A stretch of 64,000 nucleotides of DNA, taken from Sipunculus nudus. Taxonomy: Eukaryota > Annelida > Sipuncula > Golfingiida > Sipunculidae. Both the position numbers and the translations under genes were made by a program. The notes under the pieces were generated by a model, which made no database searches, was not told where the DNA came from, and worked only from the letters and a program-made list of their open reading frames with translations. Each line of letters opens with the position of its first letter. Positions within the stretch are counted from its first letter, which is position 1. Positions 50,600-62,000 of this stretch are shown one piece after another. The stretch spans positions 19,524,676-19,588,675 of the forward strand of contig CM049311.1 of the NCBI GenBank assembly GCA_026874595.1. The letters are read 5' to 3'.

Positions 50600-51416
50600 G
50601 TCAAGCTGTTTACATTTCAATACAAACCGTGCATAATTTTTACTCCGTCATTTCTCTTCATGACCCATATAATTATCTGGTGTAATCCAGAACAAATATA
50701 TTGCATTTGATGGGCTTTTTAATGCTTCTTATACAGACTACAAATAGAATTACATACCTCGAGGATAAATACATAAACACCTCCATAAACACAGGTATGT
50801 GTCTTATTATTCAGACAAATATTAGTGATCTATGCACTCATAGCCATACTAGAATACCAGAATACTTTTTATATAGAAACATCCACCTTTGGTTTAAGGT
50901 AAAGATCTTTTTGTCAGAGATTAGCTCATAAGTATTGCTGTTTTATTATAAGCTTGTGTATACGGACTCATTTTGTATTAGCAATATATCTAAGGTGTTG
51001 GCCAGTTAATCCTGGTTTCTCCTCCAATGACCGACCTTCCTTATCACAGGTCCATTCCGGTTTTAATGACAGTATCTCCATCTATGCTTAGTACATGCTT
51101 TTACTTTCCTCCGTGTTATTCTTTAAGAATATTTATCCCTTCATGTGATAAATAACTGTAATTGGAGGAAAGAAAATAAAACTAGTATAAATTCAGCTAT
51201 TTTAAAAATGCACTCCAACGAACTAAAAATTTTAGTCGCTTGCAAAATCTAGAAATTTGATGTGTTTACATACATGGCATATGCGTGTTCACATCTCAGA
51301 TCTATATGGTTTCAGCCTTTAGCATCACATGTAATAATATCATGTAATTGCTATATGCTTGGTTTGAAGTGTATTTGGCGCCAATAGGGTTGAAAATGTA
51401 ATGTTTCACCATATAT
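50600..51416. repeat. Diverged duplication, upstream copy
   Basis: Shares ordered blocks with 54480-55380: 'ATGACCCATA', 'CTTATACAGACTA', 'CACTCATAGCCATACTAGAATACC', 'AAGGTGTTGG', and 'ATCATGTAATTGCTAT' near the end. Similarity is patchy, so the event is old. The two copies flank the start exon of the receptor gene. Confidence 0.65.
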
Positions 51417-52181
51417 TGTTACGGAACCTAATATAAACATATCACGTATGCAAGATGAACACAATATCCTGCAATAGAGATAAAAAAATCAGATTCTATA
51501 ACACTAGGCAGTGTGAAATGTCTAGGGGAATGAATAAAGAAGTCAGTCGTTTTTTGTAAACAAATAACCATAACGTATTCTTAAAACAACCCTAACATTA
51601 CGATACACAAAATCAATACAATTATACAGTAAAACAGCGTTATATCAACAAATCAATACAATCACACAGTAAAATAAACAAAGTGCACAGTACCTGAATA
51701 CCACCACCGTCACAACGATAAGTTCTTTAAATGTATACTCTCGGAGAATGACAGTCCAGTGTAAAGCTCTTGTAACAATCCAGAAAGTAAACTGAAGTCC
51801 AAATGCACAAAATCCAGGAGAAAGTCTGAAGAAAATCTATAATTGCCGCACTCCTCGGATAAGGTACAAGAAATTGACACACACGCGTCTGCGTCCGCTG
51901 GAAATCTTCTCTGCTGCTCTCTCGGCTCTAGAACACAGCCCCTTTATATACTCTTCACCCTAAGCCGAGAACTTTCCACTTCTCGAACAGTCTAAAAGAT
52001 CTTACACAACTCAGTAACACGCGTTACAGGAATCATCTAGAAGAACATCGCTGTGCATGCTTCTACATACCAGAGTCCACACGTGACCCACGACCAGGCG
52101 AGAAAGCCCAAGGCTAGCATGACAACGAGAGTTCAAAACGAGTTACGCCCGTGTCACACAATAAAAAGAGCACCTGTAACA
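51417..52181 (-). mobile_element. Solo LTR, 765 bp
   Basis: Starts TGTTAC and ends GTAACA, a 6-bp terminal inverted repeat with TG..CA ends, and is flanked on both sides by ATAT, a plausible 4-bp target duplication. The minus strand has a TATA box (TATATAAA, plus positions 51943-51950) in GC-richer DNA, so transcription would run leftwards. No internal retroelement sequence adjoins it. The features fit a Ty3/Gypsy-type solo LTR, though the superfamily is inferred from ends only. Confidence 0.8.
51943..51950 (-). promoter_or_regulatory. TATA box of the solo LTR
   Basis: Minus strand reads GTATATAAAGGGG, a strong TATA box placed inside the LTR. It points away from the receptor gene at 53018. 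Confidence 0.6.
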
Positions 52182-53017
52182 ATATCACCAAAACGGTTTT
52201 AGCCTGCATGCCCAAACTTCACAGAAATATTGTTTCTGTGACTGTTGTGAGATTTCGAGCTTAATGTGGCCCTACCTTTCTTGACCTATGATCTTTAAGC
52301 TAAAATGATCTTTTACGCCTTTTTCCTTCAAGATATGATTTACGTTTTTATGTTTTGGTAAGAAATTCTGTTGAGCAAGAGAAATTGAATGAGTTAGAAT
52401 TAGGTTTAATTATTTAAAAAAAAAGTATGTGTGCAATACATAGGGTTGACATATGTCGAAAGGAAGGCTGCAACCCTTGATAATGTGACTAATAAGCTAC
52501 ATATGGCGCCACTTGTGTTATATTACTGCTGAAATTATATTTTCAATACCATGGTTTCATGATTACAACCTGCCAAGCACAATATTATCCGGAGTGAACA
52601 TTGAACCTTCCAAGCCTTTTAGACTCAATCGTCGTACAAGCTTGCTGAAAACAGTCCCAAAGACGGCTATAAAACAGTCGTATAACTAAGGTATTTATTT
52701 ATAGGTTTATTTTATGTGCCGGTTTTGGATGTCAGGAATGCGTATTCTCTCACTGATAACTTTTTATTCTTAAAGGTAACACTCGATCTGTCACAATGAA
52801 AGCACACGATCTATAAATAAAAGCATATTCTCAACAGTGCCGTATGGTTGCGCTTGTAGACCTACACATTAAAGGCAGATTGCGCATGGATAGAGAGAAA
52901 TAAGACAGGTATGATAACACAGTCCAAAGTTTAGCGTGCCTGTGTATATCTTATTGCTACAACCAACCCGCCATGACAGTTGGGTCGCTCAACAGGCATA
53001 TTAGACTGACGTTTAAA
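52182..53017 (+). promoter_or_regulatory. Upstream region of the lectin-NLR receptor gene
   Basis: This stretch lies between the solo LTR and the receptor start codon. No protein frame was recognised. A 'CTATAAATAAAAGC' motif near 52811 could be a TATA box with transcription starting about 180 bp before the ATG, or simply AT-rich sequence. Confidence 0.35.
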
Positions 53018-53078
53018 ATGCGGGTTATAGAAAACTTCGTTCTTCTACTACTTTTGAGCTGTGTTGGGTTTTCATCAG
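53018..53078 (+). CDS. Receptor exon 1: signal peptide
   Basis: ATG starts a 20-residue segment MRVIENFVLLLLLSCVGFSS, a textbook signal peptide with a Leu-rich core and small residues at the end. The exon ends in phase 1 at G followed by a GTAAGT donor. It fits the phase of the CTLD exon at 59208. The next in-phase acceptor I recognise is 6.1 kb away, so an intervening exon is possible. Confidence 0.7.
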
Positions 53079-56000
53079 GTAAGTGAAATAAGTTGTACTT
53101 TCGACTCTCTGTACTCTATTTACCCAGATACCCCGAATAATCCAAACCATGTTGAAGCAATATATAAGATAATAAGAGCTCGGCAAGCTATAAGGATCAT
53201 GATTTGATTGATATCGAGGGTTTCAGATTTGGTTTACTTCAGATCACTGTTGTATATGGCACGATGAACTATAATTAGAAGGGGGAGACTATGAGTCGCT
53301 TTTCTGTTCATATGGTGCAGGGTGCAGTTAACACATTCCCAAGGTAATACGTTTACACCTGTAAAGATACAATACATTATAATATAGTTCTGTATAAAGA
53401 AATAATCATTCATTGACATATTTAAAAATGACAATAATTTTTTAACTGCTTGAGCAACATAAGAGATTCTGAGGCAAGCCCCAATTGCAAGCGTGACAAG
53501 CATCAACTTGAATTATTACTTACCCACTAGCGAGCACCATTAACCACATAATCAAGACCTTATCAACTGGATTAAACACATAACCCTACGTGCACAACCT
53601 GTCTAATTCAAACGCCTTTGTCTATTACACTCTACTGTATGAAGATATATTATCATATACCTCACTTTTGTTATGTCTTAAACACTGTAAAATGTATTAT
53701 TTCAACGTGCATGTCCTTTACTTAATTGAAATTAGAAGAAAAAAAAATATTGCATCAGGGAAGTTTCGGCAAAGTCAGCGGATGAATGGACCAGCTATTA
53801 TTGGATTTAATAGTGGTAACACTGTTAAGTTGATCTATAACGTCGCGATTAACAAACTTGAAAAAAGCTATCTTTTGTCATAAACGGCTTGTTTAAAAAT
53901 CAAAGAACAATTGTCTGCTTGGATCTCAATTAATGCCTTTATGAGTGTTATGACTCATTACATATTCATATTCATTACAGAATTAAATGCAATATTCGCG
54001 ATCCGGTAATTTTGACTGTCAAGGCCTCGTAAAATTTGTAAAACGTTGAATGCTCGCGAAAATTTATAGTTTAACAGTATGATATTTGAGCTTTCTTTAT
54101 TGATGTAGTCGTTGCAAAACTGCTCCCTTCCTGAAAGAAACCTATTAGGGGTACGTGTTTAAATTAATTTTATCCTTTAAACTAAATTACAAATTAAATT
54201 TTCCATCCTCACCTCATACAATATCTTCCAAAGTGAACTTAAATATATAAAATATGCCAATTTATTGAACAGTCGAAAGTTCAAAAGGTCACCTGATAAA
54301 GTTAATTCCATGCTGACAGAAAAGAAAACCTTTCCAGATCCGTTACGAAAATGAGCAGTCTAATCGCCGTAATAATATTTTGCAATGAATTAAGTGATCA
54401 ATTGTACAATGGCCAATATATGTCTATGTGGAATTCAGAGAATTTTATCTTCAGGCAAAGTTTGATATAGGTATAACTTTTTGAAATTTAGCACTTGATA
54501 ACTGTTGAACTCACAGAATGCTATAGTGGGATATATCCTAGTCAACACATCCAGCTATCTATATTTCTACTCAATCAACAGGTCATGCCTAATTTTCCAT
54601 CTTATCTCCCCAGTATGACCCATACAATAAGCGGGTATGGTTCCGGGCATATATTGCTGAGTATGGCTGGATGTATAATACTCCTTATACGGACTAGAAA
54701 TATGATAATATGACTTCATAACAAACACATAATCAATTTTATTAACATAGGCATGTCTTTTTATTAAGACATACATCAGTCCTCTATTCACTCATACCCA
54801 TACTGGAATACCTGAGTAATTCTTTATAGTGATTCATCCACATTGCGTTTTTGTTAACGATCTTCTTGACGAAGGTAATCGCCACACAATATATTTTAAT
54901 TTTATCATATAGGCTCCTATTGGTTTTGTCCTTTCCAGACAGCTTTATTAGCACTTTATCCAAGGTGTTAGTAATCGATCCCTGATTCCTCCCGGGTTGA
55001 CCGCTTTTGTTTATCACACAACCTGCCATCTCCATACACGTAGCAACGTTTGTATCGCCACAACAGGTCGAAATAATCCTTTGCTTTCTTCCTTGCTAAG
55101 TCAAAGTATTAATAATACCTGGTCATTTGTGTTATAGTTAAATCTTACCTGCAGGAAGTAAAATAGAACCTAATATGAATTAAAAACCTAAAATTTGATC
55201 TCTTACAAAATATTGCAGTTTAATTCGTGTGTATAAAGAGTGTAGTGTGTCGCTGAATATATCACAAAGGCTGCAGCCCTGAGCATCACATTTCACACAG
55301 AAAAGTTTATCATGTAATTGCTATGTGATTTTGAGCTGTATTTTTCGCCACTGGTGTGGATATATTTTCTGTAAGACGAAATTTTATTTCCCCTTTTGTG
55401 TAGATAAATCATGAAGTATTATTATATTAACTTTCATATCATTGTTCACATTTATTATAATAATTTAATAAACATTTATTTTATAAAGCGTTAAATTCAC
55501 CAGAAATGGTGAAAGCAAGATGACACTTACAGGTGTTGGTCAAACGGTTTGGCCTAAAATTGGTCCACAAGCTTTTTTAAGAAGTGGGCCCTGTGGCAAT
55601 GATTTTGTACCCTGTGAGTTCATAATCAAAAGTGGTCTTCATCCGTGGGTGGGTGAGCCATATGTACAAGATGAAAGGTTTTGGTCAAACGGTTTGGCTT
55701 TAAATGGGTCCACAATCTTTTTCAAGAAATGGGCCCTGTGGCCATAACCTTTGACCCCATGACCTCAAATATCGAAAGGGTTCTTCATCTATGAGTAGGT
55801 GAGCCATATGTGCAAGATGGGAGGTTTTGGTCAAACGGTTTGGCTTCAAATCGATCCACAAGCCAATTCCGGCCGGACAGACGGACAGACGGACGCACGG
55901 ACAGGGGCGATACTATATCCCCTTCGCACCTTCGTTTCGAGGGGATAATAAAGTTTTGAAACAATAAAAAACGTTTTAAGAATTCATATCACAGAAGTTC

Positions 56001-59000
56001 ATCGACTACAATATCCGTAAAACTGTTTGAACAAATGGGTTTTAAGATAAGACTTAAAACCTGACATACTGGATTGTGATCGCAGGTACTGCGGTAATTC
56101 ATTCCAAAGTTTAGGACCAGCTACATCGAAAGCTCTCATGCATATAGTCGGTGACCATGTGACTGAACAGCCAAGAGATCCTGGGAAGAGCGAAGCTCAC
56201 GACTCTAAAGGTACGGCTGAATGAGCTCCAGATAGTACGGAGCCAATTGTTTTTTTTTTTTTTTTTTTTTTTTTTTGCCTTAAATACGAAGACCAGAACT
56301 CTTTAGTGTTTCCGCTGACACACTGGAAGCCAAAGAAGAGCATAGAGCACAGGTGTGATGTTAGCAGATTTACACCTTAAAGTTAAAATGCGCGCCGCCA
56401 TATTCTGTATCCGTTGCAATATCTGTATCAGAACAGAAGGGAGCCCACAAGGTAGTGCATCACAGTAGTCGAGTTTAGAAATGATGAAGGCATGAAGCAA
56501 CTTCTCTGCAGCATCTTAAGATACCTTCTGATCATGCCGATGTTATAAATATAAAATTCGCCGAACGACATAAACTATTGATATGAGCCTACATACCAGC
56601 ATTTGAGACCATAATCACACTGATGTTCCTGACTACATAACTTGCTGTAACGTCATGATCTCCGATATGTACAACAGGTGAGCTGAGCCTCTTCGAGATA
56701 TGCTTAGAAGATATTAACAGGACCTCTGTTTTTTATCATTCATTATTAAACTCTTGAGGTTCATCCATTGCCGAACTGAGAATATGCACATCTCAACATC
56801 TTGAATTTTCCTAGGTGATATAGAGCTTAGTGATATCTGCATAAATATGAAAGCTCATTCCATGCATGCGAAGCAGTTTCCCAAGAGATGCCGTACATAT
56901 GGTAAAAAGAATTGGTCCAAGGACCGAGCCTTGAGGTACCCCACACTGAAGGGCTCTCGATTGTGACCGCTCATTTCCAATATATACTGACTGTTGACGA
57001 TTTGTGAGATACAAAATGAACCATTCAAGAGAGATAAGAAGCTAGGAATGGTCAACGGAGTCAAAGGAAGCTGAAAGGTCCAGAAGAACGAGCAGCATTG
57101 CTCTCTGGGCGCCAACAGCATTTATGATATCATGCTGGACTCGTAGTTAAGCTGTCTCCGTGCTGTGGTTTCTCCCATATCCGGACTGCAGTGGCTCTGC
57201 AAGAACATTTTCTGCAAGGTAGATATTGAGACGAGCTGCAACTACCCTTTCAAGCACCTTGGACAAGGAAGGCAAGTTAGATACACGCATGTATTTGCTC
57301 AGTACATCACGGTCCAGAGGAGGTTTCTATAAGAGTGGTGAGCAAACGTAAAGGAAGTTGGAACAGACCTTCACACAAGATGGCCTATTTCAAGATGAGG
57401 TTCAAGCTTACTGGTTTTCGAACACTTCCGAGATTTTTTTAAACATTTCACGTATCAAATCTGAAGAAAATATATTGAATGGTTCAAAGTAATAGTTGGA
57501 ACAGAATATTACTATTACTGCTGATTCTACCTTGAATATGAACACTTCAGAGACTTTTTTAGGGACTTTTCACGAGTCGCATTGCATTGTTATAAATATA
57601 TCGAGTGGTTTAAAAGTTATGGCGTTCACAAATAATTCCGGTTGATTTGACCTCGAAGTTCCAGATCAGGTTACCAGTTTTCAATGGAGTTGGTTGAAAC
57701 AATAAGCGTTTCAAATTTAAAGGAAAAAAATATGTTAAAGTTATTGGGTTCACAAACAAATTCTATTTTGGCATATATGATCTTGATGATGAAGGCAAAG
57801 GTCACCGGTTTATGAACTCTTCCAAGAATTTGGTAAAAATAATTTAAAATTAAGTTTAATATAAAAATGTTGAGTCATTCAAAAGTCACGAGAAATGCCA
57901 CAAACTTCGACGATGACAATGGACGACAACGACAGACCAAAACCTATTTATCCGTCTATTGGAAGGAAGACATGATGATAGATTACATAGCGACATGCAT
58001 GCATAAATATATGTCTATGTAAACCATAATGATTGATGCATTGTCACAACAAAATGACGATCTTCGGTTTCATGTAAGCGTCTCCCCCTTTAGCCCATTA
58101 CATCTCATGTGTGGTAAATTTGTTTATATAAAGTCAAGTATATCATATCTCATTGGTTCCATAAGCTGGAGCCAGCCATTACTTGCCTGGATGTATATGC
58201 TCATATTACACTGATTGAAAACCAAAGGTAAATTCTTATATCCAACCCACATATTGTACTGCAGTCTGTAGCGTATGCACCTTATTAGTATGCGGTGTTC
58301 ACTGTCATGTTATTATACTTTTATCCCAAAACAAAGTCGGGGAAACTTCAGTTTAAGCACGGTCTCAACGCCGCAGTTGCAGATAAATCTTGTCCGGCGA
58401 TAACTCAAACAAATATTTCACAAATCTTTACCAAACTCGATATTTGCATTGAAATGAGTAAGAGGACGAGGCCTTTTTAAAATGGGGTCATGCCCTTTAC
58501 AAGGAGAGTGACTTTCACCTTGAATAAATCCTTTTTGTGATAATCACACAAAATCTTATATATCTCATCAAATCTAAATGTAAGTACTAGAACTGCTTTC
58601 TACAAAATAACTTTAACCTTGAATTTCAAGGTCAAACCTTAAAAAAGTAGGGTTTTTATGAACCCCATCACTTTTGAATAACCCCTTTTACTTTCTTTAA
58701 GTTTTAAATGAGAAATGTCTTCACCAAGACGCCAATTATTTCTAGTCCATTCTGAAATATTGCGTGTATAGAATATTATATTTTCCTATCATAAAACATA
58801 TTCGTGTTTTTTGTTCAAAGAATCATTTTCGGTCCTCCATTTGCATAATTTCGTCCTGCAAAAATAGTATACAGTGGAACCACGCCTTGCGACCACCCCG
58901 CAATTGCGACCACCCCCACAATTACGAACACTTTTCTTGGTTCTGAATATACGATCCAGGTAATTAAGAGTTTCACAAATACGACCACCCCCAAATTACG

Positions 59001-62000
59001 ACCACTTTGGTCAGTCCCCAAGGGGGTCGTAATTGTGGGGTTCCACTGTATTAAATTATATCAGATATTTATATGGTTCGTCTTAAAATTTATAGATTAG
59101 GTTACGAAGCTTTATACTGTTAAGGACAGAGAATTAAATCAGTTCCTGAAACCAAGCTTAACTTTTGTATTTTTCTGGGAATAAGTACATTCATTTTTAT
59201 ATTACAGATCACTGTAATCAGCCCCTGACCTGGAATGAAGGTGACGCTTGTTGCCGGTCACGTGGGCTTGACCTTCCTGGTGTTAGTAACCTTGGTGATG
59301 TTCGGATTGTGTCAGATCTAGCAAGTGCCAAGGATATGGTGTCTGTTTGGGTTTCAATGAGGAAAAAACAACTTCCAAGCTGGACGTGGATTGATGGAAC
59401 ACAAGATCGTGAGTTGGGCGTTCATGTTTACAGGAGAAAGGAGAAACCATTTACTTTACCCTATTTAATGTAATATTAAAAGTCATCCAGAGAAAATCAA
59501 ACTGTATTTTTTTTTATTTTCTTTAGGGACACCTTATCTGGTTGGTGCATATTTTGGCGATTGTGCTGTGTACCTACCTAAAAGAAAGCAGATGACAGAG
59601 GCAAATTGCAGCAACAAAACTTTGGGAGTCGTTTGCGAAATCAAGGGTTAGTTTTGTTGAAAACACACGACAGACTTTACACATTAAACTTACAATATTC
59701 ATTATCGTCTATAAAGTTCTAAACCATATAACATGATTATGGTTTATGGTACAATGCATAAATAGTTTGTTCTAAATACTTGTAGACTGTAGTGACTGTA
59801 GATGTGGAAAGTTCCTGCCGACATGTGTCTTACATAACAACAAGAGCTACGTGTACCTCTGTCAGGATCTGACCTGGCATAAGGCACGAGCCTACTGCGC
59901 CAAGGAAGGATGGCGATTGGCTGTGTTTCCTGGATCTATTATTAGAGGCAGTCCTAGAAAAATGTATTGTGACAAATTCTGGATTGGTTTGCGGAGAAAA
60001 GATTGGAAACAACCATATGGCGGATATTCTGAAAATGGTAGGTGCTGATGTAATCTTGCATTTTCTACACCTTATGATTACCCAATAGTTATGATTAGAA
60101 TAACGTTGCTTTTTGGTGGCAGGATTTTTTTATGAATTTAATAAATATCATTACCATTGTGGACCAGATATCAAACTAAAAACCTTTGGGAGCATAAACT
60201 ACTATTACCCAAATCCAAGATGGTTGACTAATGGTCATATATAGTGATTACTCTCACTTAGGTAATATGGTATCGGTTATAAATATTACAGGATGGATTT
60301 CTAAAGACCATTGTGGATTACAGTACAATCGCTCAGGTGGTTTGAATAAGCTCAGCCTTTCTCGAAAATTTGTATAAAATAATGTAGTCATTAACATTTT
60401 TAATTCAACTAACTCATATATTTCGTTATCGTTTCCTCTGCAGGTGAGGAGTTTTATACTTTATGGGACCAAGAAGAACCAAGAGAGCATGGGCGTTGTT
60501 CTGTTCTCAGTCTGAGCCCTGGTGGCTGGAAATTACGTGTACAGTCCTGTCAAACAAAGACAACCTTCCTATGTAACCCAGTGGCAGGTATCATCACATA
60601 CTGGTATAGGTTTATTTGAAACATATATAGAAACTTTTCGAGCTCTAATTGCAGCATATAATGATAAGAATTGTGCAATGAAAATGCATAAAAGATTTGT
60701 CTCAATAAGCAAAAATTATATATTTACAGCCTCAACAAGGAGGGTATATATCCATACTCGCTCTTTTCTTTGTGTGTGTGGTTCTATGTGTGTGTTTTGC
60801 TCGACATAACTAACACAATCATGAACGGAATCTTATGAAATCTGCTTTTTAGAAAAAGCATATTTCTGGTTCTTCTAATGTATTAATATTTTATGCTTTA
60901 CTTTCTTTCAATTTAGGCTTTTGGAATCGTCTCACACTTTTCATTATACGTATTAAACTTCTGATTTTCTCCTTTCAGAATCCACACCATTTATAAAAGG
61001 CCAAGAGCCATTGACCACCGACTTAACATCGATTTCTCACTCAAATTCATTTCAATTTCCGAATTCAGGTAGGTTAAAGAAATGTTCCTATCAAAACATT
61101 ACATAATAAGTTTTTTTTCAGTTAATTAACCTTTCAACTCTTTCACGAAAATATAAATTGATATGTCGGAGACTACTTTCCAACAAATCAAAAAAATGTA
61201 TTATCTGCATGTTAACAAATAATCCTGATTTGATTATATTACAGATAACAAGACCAAACGCCTGTCAATGCACACATTTGTAGGAGGGCTTGTAGGAGGG
61301 ATAGCTGTGGTTGTTTTCATGGCTGCCATGTGTACGGTTGCTTACCTTGTTGGGAGGGTGAGATTGGTTTTGTCTTTCTGGGTGTTCAAATGTTTATATG
61401 ATATTTTGAAATTCCTATTGGACCTAACAGCATGAAATCTTGTTCACACACTCATGTCAACTCGGTTAAAATTATTACCGCCGCGCTATTTTATCAGATC
61501 TCGTTCGGATCTTTCAATACAACAGCCAGGTGGGACATCTATCGTCCCAACCCCAGCGAATATGGGCATTTGTGTGTGTATGAATGTGTGGAACTGTGTT
61601 TATTCCAGAGGAGAAATTGCTCCAAAGGTATAAGAGGACGAAAGCTCGAAAAAGAGGAAGAAACGTCAATGCAGCTCACAAAAGGTATCTATATGATATT
61701 TGTAGTATTTACTGATACCTTATTTTATTGTATGTTCATAGTCAAAATGTTGAACAATTATTATTTTTTTTTAATTACAGAAAACATTTCTGGGGCAACT
61801 TTGATTAAGGAACTACTGACAGCTAGCATGATGCAACGATACAGCAGGATAAGTCAGTGGAGCTGGTTTGATGATCACGTGACCGTGGATATGAATGAAC
61901 TGTACACGGACCTAGTTTGGACCCAGAGACACGATCTAAACACATCGGACCAAATTAAGGAGTATACGGACATGTTCAAGCTGGTTAGTAGTAAACTATG

